A stretch of DNA of 64,000 nt from Microbacterium oxydans (GTDB taxonomy: Bacteria; Actinomycetota; Actinomycetes; Actinomycetales; Microbacteriaceae), in the NCBI RefSeq assembly GCF_900095745.1, contig NZ_FMIR01000014.1, forward strand, positions 124,001 to 188,000, written 5' to 3'. This document shows positions 33,955-43,040 of this stretch, piece after piece. Below the pieces are notes generated by a model. The model searched no databases, was not told the origin of the DNA, and saw only the letters and a list, made by a program, of their open reading frames with translations. Position numbers and translations under genes: made by a program. The first letter of the stretch is position 1. Each line of letters starts with the position of its first letter.

Positions 33955-35039
33955 GCACCCCTGCCCCCGTCCGCAGCACCAACGGCATCTGGCTCGTCGC
34001 CGAGCGCGAGATCGGATCGAAGCTGCGCAGCAAGGCCTTCCTGATCTCGACCGGCATCCTGCTGGTGCTCGCCCTCGCCGGCATCATCCTCGGTGGCTTC
34101 GCGAGCAAGAACACCGAGACGACGCCGATCGCCGCGACCGCGGAGACCTCTGCCGCCGTCTCCGCCATCCCGGGCTTCGAAGTCACCGAGGTGGCCGACC
34201 AGGCCGCCGCCGAGGCGCTCGTGCGTGACGACAAGGTCGAAGCCGCGGTGCTGCCCGGCGACGGACCCTCGGGATACACGATCGTCGCACTGCAGGATGC
34301 GCCGAGTTCGCTGGTCTCGGCACTGTCCCAGTCGCCCGACGTCGTGATCCTCGAGCCGGTCACGACGAACCCGCTCCTGCGCTACTTCATCGCGATCGCG
34401 TTCGGCCTCGTGTTCATGATGGCCGCCGCGACGTTCGGCGGCACCATCGCGCAGAGCGTCGTGGAGGAGAAGCAGACGCGCGTGGTCGAGGTGCTGCTGT
34501 CGGCGATCCCGGCGCGCACCCTGCTGGCCGGGAAGGTCATCGGCAACACGGTTCTGGCGATGGGCCAGATCCTCGCCCTCGCGGCCGTCGCCACGATCGG
34601 GCTGATCGTCACCGGTCAACGCGAGGTGCTGACCACGTTGGGCGCGCCGATCATCTGGTTCGCCGTGTTCTTCCTGTTCGGCTTCATCCTGCTGGCGGCC
34701 ATGTTCGCCGCCGCCGCCTCGATGGTGTCACGCCAGGAGGACATCGGCTCCACGACCACGCCGATCACGATGCTGATCATGGCGCCGTACATCCTGGTCA
34801 TCGTGTTCAACGACAACCCGCTGGTGCTGACGATCATGTCGTACGTGCCGTTCTCGGCCCCGGTCGGCATGCCGATGCGCCTGTTCGTCGGCGAGGCGCA
34901 GTGGTGGGAGCCGCTGCTGAGCCTGGTGATCCTGCTCGCGAGCTGCGTGGCCGCGATCGCCATCGGCGCGAAGATCTACGAGAACTCGCTGCTGCGCATG
35001 GGTTCGCGGGTCAAGCTCAGGGACGCACTGCGCGCCTGA
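33951..35039 (+). CDS. ABC-2 family permease (NatB-like)
   Basis: The 362-aa membrane protein has an N-terminal helix, a soluble external domain (about residues 55-135) and five more helices, with EEKQTRVVEVLLSAIPARTLLAGKVIGN, the usual ABC-2 motif. It forms an exporter with the ATPase encoded just upstream; substrate ions or drugs are likely. A strong terminator follows. Confidence 0.9.
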   Translation: MSTPAPVRSTNGIWLVAEREIGSKLRSKAFLISTGILLVLALAGIILGGFASKNTETTPIAATAETSAAVSAIPGFEVTEVADQAAAEALVRDDKVEAAVLPGDGPSGYTIVALQDAPSSLVSALSQSPDVVILEPVTTNPLLRYFIAIAFGLVFMMAAATFGGTIAQSVVEEKQTRVVEVLLSAIPARTLLAGKVIGNTVLAMGQILALAAVATIGLIVTGQREVLTTLGAPIIWFAVFFLFGFILLAAMFAAAASMVSRQEDIGSTTTPITMLIMAPYILVIVFNDNPLVLTIMSYVPFSAPVGMPMRLFVGEAQWWEPLLSLVILLASCVAAIAIGAKIYENSLLRMGSRVKLRDALRA

Positions 35040-35056
35040 CGCACCGCGGGAACGAG

Positions 35057-35093
35057 AGACCCCCTGCAGCCGATGTCCGGCGGCAGGGGGTCT
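35057..35093. terminator. Bidirectional terminator between the ABC permease and LacI gene
   Basis: AGACCCCCTGC (35057-35067) and GCAGGGGGTCT (35083-35093) form an 11-bp perfect stem with a 15-nt loop between converging genes. Pyrimidine-rich DNA (TCTTCACGTTT) follows. Confidence 0.85.
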
Positions 35094-35100
35094 TCACGTT

Positions 35101-36144
35101 TCAGACCGGGGCCGTGGACTTCCGCTCGACCAGCGTCGCGGGGAGCGTGTAGTAGCGGACAGGCGTGTCCGCGCCGCCGATCGCCGTGCGCAGGAGGTCG
35201 ACGGCGAGGCGCCCCATCTCGTCGTACGGCTGGCGCATCGTGGTGAGCGGCGGGTTCATCAGCGATGCCGCCCGCTCGTCGTCGAAACCCGCGACCGAGA
35301 TGTCCCGGGGAACCACGAGCCCATGCCGCGCGATCGTACGCAGCACCGCTGGCGCGACCAGGTCAGCGACGCAGAAGATCGCGTCCGGGCGATCCCCCGC
35401 GGCGAGCAGGTCGTCGAGCGGCGCGACGAGCTCGATCGTCTCGTCGCCCAGTTCACGCCAACCGAGCACCAGGTCTTCGTCGACGGGGATGCCGGCGGCC
35501 GCGAGCGCTTCGCGGTAGCCGGCGAGGCGCTCCTCGATGAACAGCCCTTCGCCCCAGGAGGGGTCGAGCTCATCCATCGCCGCCCCCACGAAGGCGATGC
35601 GCCGGTGGCCCTGCTCGATCAGGTGCTCGGTCATCTGCCGTGCACCCTCGCGATTGCCGACGGTCACCGTCGCCAGGTGCAGTGTGTGGACGCTGTCGTC
35701 GATCGCGACCACCGGCAGCCCGATGCGGTCGCACGCGGCGCGGATCGCGAGCTGATCGGGAACGCTCACGGCGATCACACCCTCGGTCGGCACATCGGCC
35801 AGGCCCTCGATCAGTGCGTCGAGTCCCCCCTCGCCCTCCGTGGCGGGGTGGATGAAGAGGTGGATGCCGGCTTCGGCGGCCGCGGTGACCGCAGACCTCA
35901 GCACCGGCTCCCACCACCCCCACGAGGAGTCCGGGACGATGACGCTCAACGCGCTGAAGGAACCCCGCCGCAGCGCTCGCGCCGTTCCCGAGGGCCGATA
36001 GCCGAGCGCCGCGGCGACTTCGCGCACGCGGGCGGTGGTCTCGGCGCTGACGTCCGGGCGGCCGTTCAGAGCCCGGGAGACGGTGGCGACGCCGACGCCC
36101 GCCTCACGCGCGACATCGGTCAGGGTCGCTCTCGCGGTGGCCAT
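35101..36144 (-). CDS. LacI family regulator of the sugar porter/GH3 operon
   Basis: The 347-aa protein has the LacI HTH (TLTDVAREAGVGVATVSRALNG) and a periplasmic-binding-like ligand domain. It is divergent from the sugar porter and should bind the perfect palindrome in front of it. GGGAGAAGG precedes the ATG. The effector is probably the sugar released by the GH3 enzyme. Confidence 0.92.
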   Translation of the reverse strand: MATARATLTDVAREAGVGVATVSRALNGRPDVSAETTARVREVAAALGYRPSGTARALRRGSFSALSVIVPDSSWGWWEPVLRSAVTAAAEAGIHLFIHPATEGEGGLDALIEGLADVPTEGVIAVSVPDQLAIRAACDRIGLPVVAIDDSVHTLHLATVTVGNREGARQMTEHLIEQGHRRIAFVGAAMDELDPSWGEGLFIEERLAGYREALAAAGIPVDEDLVLGWRELGDETIELVAPLDDLLAAGDRPDAIFCVADLVAPAVLRTIARHGLVVPRDISVAGFDDERAASLMNPPLTTMRQPYDEMGRLAVDLLRTAIGGADTPVRYYTLPATLVERKSTAPV

Positions 36145-36171
36145 GCCTTCTCCCTGGTGCTGAAGTCGTAC

Positions 36172-36232
36172 TTGACGAATTCTTTCTTGTGCTCGTACTC
36201 TATGAGAACCTTACCGGAAACGTTTCCGGTAA
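36172..36232 (+). promoter_or_regulatory. Promoter and LacI operator for the sugar porter
   Basis: TTGACG (36172-36177) and TACTCT (36196-36201), 18 nt apart, make a credible sigma-70 promoter. A 22-bp perfect palindrome (36211-36232, centre GGAAACGTTTCC) begins ten nt after the -10. Its core is a typical LacI/GalR half-site, so bound repressor would block initiation or early elongation. Confidence 0.85.
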
Positions 36233-36293
36233 CGATTCCGGATCGCACCCGAACAGCCATCCGAAACCCATCCACTCAAAGGAGAGTCACGCC

Positions 36294-37568
36294 GTGACCG
36301 ATACCCGCCCCGCCGGTTCCGCACCGGCATCCGACGTCGTCGCGACGAGAGTCGGGCCGTTCTTCATCGTCGTCTACGCCCTCGCCCTGTTCGGCATCTG
36401 GATGTCGATCATGCTGCCCGCGTCGGTCACCATCGCGCTGCGCATCTCCGAGCTCGACCCCGAGGGCAAGACCACGAGCTACTCGATCGCGGCCGGCGTC
36501 GGCACGCTGGTGGCCCTGCTCGCCAACCCGTTCTTCGGCCGCCTCAGCGACAATACCCGAAGCCGCTTCGGACGCCGTCGTCCCTGGATCGCGATCGGCC
36601 TGCTCGGCACCATGGCCGGCGCACTCGTCATCGCCCTGAGCGGATCGTTCGCGATGCTGCTGGTCGGCTGGATCATCATGCAGGCGTTCATCAACGCCTC
36701 CATCGCCGCCGCGCTCGCCGTCGTCGCCGACCGCGTCCCCGCTGCTCAGCAGGGTCTCGTCGGTGCACTCTCGGGCATGGCCTCCTCCGCCTCCCTGGTC
36801 GTCGGCGTGTACTTCGTAGAGTGGTTCCCGACGAACATGCTCGCCCAGTTCGGACTCCCGGTGCTGATCGCCCTCGTCTTCTGCGGCATCCTGATGTGGC
36901 TGCTGCGCGGAGACGACTCCCGCGACCTTCCGCGACAGCCCTTCGGTGTGGCCGAGTTCTTCGGCAGCTTCTTCATCAACCCGCGCAAGTCCCCCGACTT
37001 CGCCCTGTTCCTGGTGACGATGTTCCTGGTCTCCTGCGGCATCGCGGTGGTCGGCACCTACACCGTGTACATCCTGCAGGACCGGGTGAACGTGTCGGAT
37101 GACCAGATCGGCGGCGTGATCACCCTCGCCTACGTGATCCCCGGGCTCATCGCCACCGTGCTGTCGCCCTTCGTGGGCTGGCTCAACGACAGGACGAAGC
37201 GCCGCAAGATGCTCATGGGGGCGGCGGCCGTCGTGATCGCGATCGGCACCCTGTCGCTCTCGTTCACCACCGAGGTCACGCCGTACCTGATCGCCGTCGC
37301 CATCGCGTCCGGCCTCGGAACGGGTCTGCTCTCCGGCACCTACATCGGTCTCGCGATCTCGACGATGAACGACCCGAACTCCTCGGCGCGCGACCTGGGC
37401 GTGACGAACATCGCCTACACGCTGCCGTTCTCGATCATGCCCTTCGCCGCCCCGCTCCTGCTCGGCATCGGCGGCGGTCAGGGCAACTACCCCGCGCTGC
37501 TCATCACCGGCGCCGTCCTCTCCCTCGTCGGGCTCGTCCCGCTGGCATTCATCAAGGCAACGAAGTAA
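36294..37568 (+). CDS. MFS sugar transporter, GPH-like
   Basis: The 424-aa protein has twelve helices. Its helix 2-3 loop (GRLSDNTRSRFGRRRPWIAIG) matches the glycoside-pentoside-hexuronide and related MFS_2 porters. It should take up a disaccharide or glycoside with H+ or Na+. GTG 36294 is chosen because AAAGGAGA lies 8 nt upstream; in-frame ATGs earlier precede the operator. The GH3 gene follows after 8 nt. Confidence 0.88.
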   Translation: MTDTRPAGSAPASDVVATRVGPFFIVVYALALFGIWMSIMLPASVTIALRISELDPEGKTTSYSIAAGVGTLVALLANPFFGRLSDNTRSRFGRRRPWIAIGLLGTMAGALVIALSGSFAMLLVGWIIMQAFINASIAAALAVVADRVPAAQQGLVGALSGMASSASLVVGVYFVEWFPTNMLAQFGLPVLIALVFCGILMWLLRGDDSRDLPRQPFGVAEFFGSFFINPRKSPDFALFLVTMFLVSCGIAVVGTYTVYILQDRVNVSDDQIGGVITLAYVIPGLIATVLSPFVGWLNDRTKRRKMLMGAAAVVIAIGTLSLSFTTEVTPYLIAVAIASGLGTGLLSGTYIGLAISTMNDPNSSARDLGVTNIAYTLPFSIMPFAAPLLLGIGGGQGNYPALLITGAVLSLVGLVPLAFIKATK

Positions 37569-37576
37569 GGAAACCC

Positions 37577-39325
37577 ATGGCCGACTACCTCGACCCCGCC
37601 CTGCCCACCGCCCGACGGGTCGAAGACCTCCTCAGCCGGATGACCGTCGCCGAGAAGGCCGCGCTGATGTTCCACCCCTCCACCCAGCCGGGCCCGACTC
37701 CCGACGACCCGGCGGCTCTCGCCGTCGCCGAAGAGGATGCCGTCGTCCGCGGCATCTCGCACTTCAACGTGCTCGGCGGCGAGGATTCCGCCGCCGTCGC
37801 CCGCTGGCACAACACGATCCAGGAGATGGCCGAGAGCACCCGGCTCGGCATCCCGATCACGCTGTCGTCCGATCCGCGCCACGGCTTCCGCGACAACCCG
37901 TTCACCGGCCAGGCATTGAACAGCCTTTCGCGCTGGCCCGAGACCACGGGCATCGCCGCGATCGGCACCACCGACGCCGCACGCCGCTACGGCGAGAGCA
38001 TCCGTCGCGAGTTCCTGGCGATGGGCATCCGCGTGTACCTCGGGCCCATGGCCGACATCTTCAGCGAGCCGCGGTGGTCGCGCGGGTTCGGAACCTGGGG
38101 TGAGCATCCGTCCAGGGTCGCCGAGTTCACCGTCGCCTTCATCGAGGCGCTGCGCGGAGGCGCCGAGCTCGGTCCCGACTCGGTCGCCGCCGTCGTCAAG
38201 CACTTCCCCGGCGGCGGACCCCAGCTGCGCGGCGACGACGCCCACGACCCGCGCTACCCCGAGCAGGTGTACCCCGGCGGGCAGCAGGAGCTGCACATCG
38301 AGCCGTTCACCCGCGCGTTCGCCGCCGGAGTGACCCAGGTCATGACCTACTACGGCAAGCCGGTCGGCACCGCGTGGCCCGAGGTCGGCTTCGCATTCAA
38401 CGAGCCGGTCGTCCAGGGCATCCTGCGCGAGCGCCTCGGCTTCGACGGCATCGTCGTCACCGACTGGAACCTCCTCGAGTCGACGAAGGTCGGCGGCCTC
38501 GACTTCGGCCCGAACGGATGGGGCCTCGAAGATCGCACGCCCGTGGAGCGGACGAAGATCGCCCTGGATGCCGGTGTCGACCAGTTCGGCGGCGACCGCA
38601 ACCCGGCCCTGATCGAGGAACTGGTCGACGGCGGGCTCGTTCCTGAATCCCGCCTGGACGAGTCGGTACGTCGACTCCTGCACGAGAAGTTCCGCCTCGG
38701 CGCCTTCGAGCACCGTCGGGTCGACGTCGACGAGGCCCGCGCGATCTGCGGCTCTCCGGAGCTGATGGAGGCCGGAGAGGAGGCACAGCGCGAGTCGCTC
38801 GTGCTCGTCTCCCGCACCGATGACACCCCTATCCCGCCGACCGCCAGGATCTTCCTCGACGGGCTCACAGCCGACGAGGCCGACATCCCGAACGAGATCG
38901 TGGACGACCCGAAGTCGGCGGACGCGATCGTCGTGCGCCTCGACGCCCCGTACGAGAACGGTCGCGGGTCGCTGGGCGACTTCTTCCGCGGGGGCAGCCT
39001 CGAGTTCTCGGCAGCGCAGCTCGATCGGCTGCGCTCCTCCGCGGCGATCGCCCCCGTGCACGTGGCCGTGTTCCTGGAACGGCCGGCCGTGCTCGGCCCG
39101 CTCACCGAGATCGCCGCGAGTGTCGTGGGCGATTTCGGGGCCAGCGACGCACGCGTGCTCGAGGCGCTCACGGGTCGCGCGGCGTTCACGGGCACCCTGC
39201 CCTTCGACATCCCCTCGTCGATGGCCGCCGTCGAGGCCTCTCGCGAGGACGTACCCTTCGACACCGCGGCGCCGGGCTTCCGCTTCGGCCACGGCATCCG
39301 CACCGAGGTCGTCGTCACGGTCTGA
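37577..39325 (+). CDS. Glycoside hydrolase family 3 protein
   Basis: The 582-aa protein has the GH3 N-terminal barrel with KHFPG (208-212) and the nucleophile motif TDW with Asp296 (GIVVTDWN), plus a short C-terminal domain. The lack of a signal peptide makes it cytoplasmic. It probably splits beta-glycosides brought in by the porter before it. The general acid residue is not evident by eye. It ends at a strong terminator. Confidence 0.9.
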   Translation: MADYLDPALPTARRVEDLLSRMTVAEKAALMFHPSTQPGPTPDDPAALAVAEEDAVVRGISHFNVLGGEDSAAVARWHNTIQEMAESTRLGIPITLSSDPRHGFRDNPFTGQALNSLSRWPETTGIAAIGTTDAARRYGESIRREFLAMGIRVYLGPMADIFSEPRWSRGFGTWGEHPSRVAEFTVAFIEALRGGAELGPDSVAAVVKHFPGGGPQLRGDDAHDPRYPEQVYPGGQQELHIEPFTRAFAAGVTQVMTYYGKPVGTAWPEVGFAFNEPVVQGILRERLGFDGIVVTDWNLLESTKVGGLDFGPNGWGLEDRTPVERTKIALDAGVDQFGGDRNPALIEELVDGGLVPESRLDESVRRLLHEKFRLGAFEHRRVDVDEARAICGSPELMEAGEEAQRESLVLVSRTDDTPIPPTARIFLDGLTADEADIPNEIVDDPKSADAIVVRLDAPYENGRGSLGDFFRGGSLEFSAAQLDRLRSSAAIAPVHVAVFLERPAVLGPLTEIAASVVGDFGASDARVLEALTGRAAFTGTLPFDIPSSMAAVEASREDVPFDTAAPGFRFGHGIRTEVVVTV

Positions 39326-39333
39326 ACCGAAGA

Positions 39334-39370
39334 AAGCCCCCTGCTCCGCAACGCGCGGGGCAGGGGGCTT
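39334..39370. terminator. Terminator between GH3 and putA
   Basis: AAGCCCCCTGC (39334-39344) and GCAGGGGGCTT (39360-39370) form an 11-bp perfect stem between converging genes; TCTCTGTTG follows. It resembles the terminator at 35057 in design. Confidence 0.85.
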
Positions 39371-39393
39371 CTCTGTTGTGCTTCTCTGTTGTG
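39368..39393. repeat. 13-bp tandem duplication after the terminator
   Basis: CTTCTCTGTTGTG occurs twice in direct tandem (39368-39380, 39381-39393). It is probably a slippage duplication of the terminator tail. Confidence 0.75.
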
Positions 39394-39411
39394 CTGCGGC
39401 TCAGACCCGGG

Positions 39412-42400
39412 TCAGATCACGCCGTCGGCCAGCGTGGTCGGGTTGCCGAAGCGGTGGTTCGTGATCGACACGGCCTGCTCGTGCAGGAACGGCAGCATCT
39501 CGACGCGGCCGGCACCGGTCACGGCGTGCGACCAGACCGCCACATCGGGGCTTCCGTCGAGCGCCTCGTGCAGCGCTGCGGCGTCGCCACCGACCAGACG
39601 CACGCGGTGCCACGAGTCCGCCGCCTTCGCGTAGCGCTTGGTCCATGCGGCATCCGACTCGTGCTTGACGGTGACGCCGTGCGCACGAAGCGCCTTCTCG
39701 ATGCGCGAGGGCAGGGCCGGAGCCGAGACCGTGAACGGGCTGCCGCTGCGCAGGGCGGCGGCGAGCACACGGATGCCGTCGACGAGCGGGGCGTGCTCGG
39801 CGATACGCACGTCGACCGCGACCGGACGGTAGCGGAAGAGGTTTCGCTCGACTCCGAGGCCGGACTTGTCGCTCACGGCGCCGAACTCGTCGACCCAGGC
39901 GCGCTCGTCGGATGCCGCGGCGCGCTGCAGCCAGTCCGCCTCGACGGCATCGACCTCGGCCGCCGCGGCGTCGAGCAGCGCGCCGACCGCGGGGACGACG
40001 GCGGCACCGGCTGCGACCGCCGGAAGCTCCGCCGGGGCCCACTCGCCCAGCCCGAAGAGGTAGTTCGGTCCACCCGCCTTGGCTCCGGCGCCGACGGCCG
40101 AGCGCTTCCAGCCGCCGAACGGCTGCCGCTGCACGATCGCCCCGGTGATGCCACGGTTCACGTACAGGTTGCCGGCCTCGACCCGGTCGAGCCAGGTGGC
40201 GACCTCATCGGAATCGAGCGAGTGGATGCCGGCGGTGAGGCCGTAGTCCACCGCGTTCTGCAGGCGCAGGGCCTCATCCAGGTCCTTGGCGTGCATGATG
40301 CCGAGCACCGGGCCGAAGAACTCGGTCAGGTGGAAGTACGAGCCCTCCCGCACACCGGTCTTCACACCCGGAGTCCACTGCTTGCCCTCATCGTCGAGCT
40401 TGCGGGGCTTCACCAGCCAGCGCTCCCCCTTCTCCAGCTTCGTGAGCGCCGTGAGGAGTTTGCCGTTCGCCGGCTCGATGATCGGGCCCATCTGCGTCGC
40501 CGGGTCGTCGGGGAGCCCGACCCGCATCGAGGTCACGGCATCCACCAGCTGACGCTCGAACCGCTTCGAGTCGGCGACCGACCCGACGAGGATCGCCAGT
40601 GATGCCGCGGAGCACTTCTGCCCGGCGTGCCCGAATGCACTGCGGGCCACATCAGCGGCCGCGAGATCGAGGTCGGCGGACGGGGTCACGATGATCGCGT
40701 TCTTGCCGCTCGTCTCCGCGAGGAGCGGGAGGTCGGAGCGGAACGAGCGGAACAGCTGCGCCGTCTCGTACGCACCCGTGAGGATCACGCGGTCCACCGC
40801 GGGACCGGCGACCAGGCGCGTGCCCAGGTCGCGGGAAGCGAGGTCGACGAGCGCGAGCAGATCGCGCGGCACACCGGCGGCCCACAGCGCCTCGACCATC
40901 ACGGCACCGCAGCGCTGGGTGAGCTTCGCGGGCTTGATGATCACGGCAGATCCCGAGGCCAGACCCGCGAGCACACCACCGGCGGGGATCGCGACCGGGA
41001 AGTTCCACGGCGGCGTGACCACGGTGACCTTCGACGGCATGAACTCGGCGCCCGAGACGGTCTCGAGGTCCTTGGCGCGCTCGGCGTAGTAGTGAGCGAA
41101 GTCGATGGCCTCGCTGATCTCGGGGTCGGACTCGGCGATGGTCTTGCCCGCCTCATGGGCCATGATCTCGATGAGCTGTCCCCGGCGCGCGGCGAGCTCG
41201 TCTCCGGCACGGTGCAGCACGGCGGCACGATCGGCGGCCGGCAGCGCCGCCCATTTCTCGGCGGCGGCGGTGGCGGCGTCGAAGATGCCGTCGAGTTCGG
41301 CATCCGTCTCGACCTTGGCGATCGCGATGGTGTCGAGGCCCAGCGTCGATCCGACCGAGCGGCCGAGGATCTCGCGACCCCAGGCACGGTTCGCGGCGAT
41401 CGCGGGGTCGGTGTCGGCCTGGTTCTCGAAGCCCGTCGTCGTCCCCTGGGCGACCTCTGCCGTGCGGTCCTGCACGCGGTGCGATGCCGGGACGAACTCC
41501 GGCTCGTCGGTCGCGAGCGCGGCGAGCGAGCGCTCGAAGCGCTCCCGCTCCCGGGTGAGGAGCGTCGGGTTGGAGGCCAGCTCGAACACCGCCGACATGA
41601 AGTTCTCGGGGCTGGCGTTCTCTTCGAGGCGGCGCACCAAGTAGGCGATCGCGACGTCGAACTCGGCCGGGTTCACGACCGGCGTGTAGAGCAGCAGGCG
41701 GCCGACGTCCTTGCGGACGGCCTCAGCCTGGCCGGTCGCCATGCCCAGCAGCATCTCGTACTCGACGAGCGGGTCGGCACTGTCAGGGTCAGCGACCCCG
41801 CGCGCCTGCGCGAGCAGCCAGGTGTAGGCGATGTCGAACAGGTTGTGGCCCGCGACGCCGATACGCACGGCATCCAGTCGCTCGGGGGTCATCGCCCAGT
41901 CGAGCACCCGCTTGTAGTTGGTGTCGGAGTCCTGCTTGGTGCCGTAGGTCGCGAGCGGCCAGCCGTGGATCGCGGCGTCCACTTCTTCCATCGCGAGGTT
42001 CGCGCCCTTGACGACACGCACCTTGATGGGCGCCCCGCCTTTCGCGCGGCGGGCCGTGGCCCACTCCTGCAGGTGCTGCATGGCACCGAGGGCATCGGGC
42101 AGGTAGGCCTGCAGCACGATGCCGGCCTCGAGGTTCTCGAGGCCCGGCTGGTCGAGGATGCTCGTGAAGGCCGCGATCGTCAGGTCGAGGTCGCGGTACT
42201 CCTCCATGTCGAGGTTGATGAACTTGGCCTTGCCCGGCGCCCCTTTCGCCGCTCTGCTGGACGCCTCGGCCTTCGCGGCGAGTTCGTAGAGCGGGGTCAG
42301 CTTCTCGACGACATCCGCCACGGCCTCGTCGAACGACCACATCGACAGCTGGCTCACGACGCTGGAGACCTTGATCGAGACGTAGTCGACGTCGTCGCGG

Positions 42401-42906
42401 GCCAGGAAGTCGCGCGTGCCCTGCAGACGGTGCCCGGCCTCGCGCTCGCCGAGCACGGCCTCGCCGAGCAGGTTGAGGTTGAGGCGGTTGCCGCTCTTGC
42501 GGAGCTTCGCGATGGCCGGGCCGAGCTTGGCGGGGGTCGCATCCAACACGAGGTGCCCGACCATGGCGCGCAGCACGCGGCGCGAGATCGGCACGACCAC
42601 GCCGGGGAGCTTCGGCGCCCAGAAGCCGCCGGTCTTGATCGCGGCGCGCAGGTATCCGGGCAGAAGTGTCGGCGTGATCTCCGAGATCTCGGCGAGCTTG
42701 CGGCCGGCGACGCGCAGGTCTTCCGGACGCATGACGCCGTCGACGAAGCCGACCGTGAAGGCGAGTCCGTTCGGGTCCTTGAGCACCTCGGACAGACGCT
42801 GCGCGGCCGGCTCGACGGGGTGGGTCTCACTCTCGACGAGCCAGCGCTGCACGAGGGCGGCGACGTCTTCGGTACGGGGGATGGTGGTGTCGGCGGCGAC
42901 AGGCAT
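39412..42906 (-). CDS. putA: Bifunctional proline dehydrogenase / glutamate-semialdehyde dehydrogenase
   Basis: The 1164-aa protein has an N-terminal FAD proline dehydrogenase barrel (VRVVKGANLAMEEVDA, LLGMATGQAEAVRKD) and a central aldehyde dehydrogenase with LLAETSGKNAIIV (catalytic Glu region) and FGHAGQKCSAASLAI (nucleophile Cys). A C-terminal extension of about 150-200 residues follows. There is no N-terminal ribbon-helix-helix, so it is not a self-regulating trifunctional PutA. It oxidises proline to glutamate. GGAAGGT precedes ATG 42906. A LysR gene is divergent. Confidence 0.93.
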   Translation of the reverse strand: MPVAADTTIPRTEDVAALVQRWLVESETHPVEPAAQRLSEVLKDPNGLAFTVGFVDGVMRPEDLRVAGRKLAEISEITPTLLPGYLRAAIKTGGFWAPKLPGVVVPISRRVLRAMVGHLVLDATPAKLGPAIAKLRKSGNRLNLNLLGEAVLGEREAGHRLQGTRDFLARDDVDYVSIKVSSVVSQLSMWSFDEAVADVVEKLTPLYELAAKAEASSRAAKGAPGKAKFINLDMEEYRDLDLTIAAFTSILDQPGLENLEAGIVLQAYLPDALGAMQHLQEWATARRAKGGAPIKVRVVKGANLAMEEVDAAIHGWPLATYGTKQDSDTNYKRVLDWAMTPERLDAVRIGVAGHNLFDIAYTWLLAQARGVADPDSADPLVEYEMLLGMATGQAEAVRKDVGRLLLYTPVVNPAEFDVAIAYLVRRLEENASPENFMSAVFELASNPTLLTRERERFERSLAALATDEPEFVPASHRVQDRTAEVAQGTTTGFENQADTDPAIAANRAWGREILGRSVGSTLGLDTIAIAKVETDAELDGIFDAATAAAEKWAALPAADRAAVLHRAGDELAARRGQLIEIMAHEAGKTIAESDPEISEAIDFAHYYAERAKDLETVSGAEFMPSKVTVVTPPWNFPVAIPAGGVLAGLASGSAVIIKPAKLTQRCGAVMVEALWAAGVPRDLLALVDLASRDLGTRLVAGPAVDRVILTGAYETAQLFRSFRSDLPLLAETSGKNAIIVTPSADLDLAAADVARSAFGHAGQKCSAASLAILVGSVADSKRFERQLVDAVTSMRVGLPDDPATQMGPIIEPANGKLLTALTKLEKGERWLVKPRKLDDEGKQWTPGVKTGVREGSYFHLTEFFGPVLGIMHAKDLDEALRLQNAVDYGLTAGIHSLDSDEVATWLDRVEAGNLYVNRGITGAIVQRQPFGGWKRSAVGAGAKAGGPNYLFGLGEWAPAELPAVAAGAAVVPAVGALLDAAAAEVDAVEADWLQRAAASDERAWVDEFGAVSDKSGLGVERNLFRYRPVAVDVRIAEHAPLVDGIRVLAAALRSGSPFTVSAPALPSRIEKALRAHGVTVKHESDAAWTKRYAKAADSWHRVRLVGGDAAALHEALDGSPDVAVWSHAVTGAGRVEMLPFLHEQAVSITNHRFGNPTTLADGVI

Positions 42907-42999
42907 CGGTGGGACCTTCCAAGAGAGCGCACACCGGGGTTTCGTGTGCGGCTGGATTATTGTCCTTCCCCTCGGTAGGCTCCGTCTATCAACCGATTC

Positions 43000-43018
43000 G
43001 AGTGAATTCTGTTCACTC
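43000..43018. promoter_or_regulatory. Inverted repeat in the putA/LysR intergenic region
   Basis: GAGTGAA and TTCACTC form a 7-bp perfect inverted repeat with a 5-nt spacer. It lies in the 134-nt divergent gap, 22 nt before the LysR start, and is a good candidate regulator site. Confidence 0.6.
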
Positions 43019-43040
43019 AAACTGAACGAACGGAACGGCC

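Noticed and set aside
37487..39292. 601-codon open frame opposite the GH3 gene
   Set aside because: Antisense shadow; the GH3 frame has clear motifs (KHFPG, TDW) and operon context.
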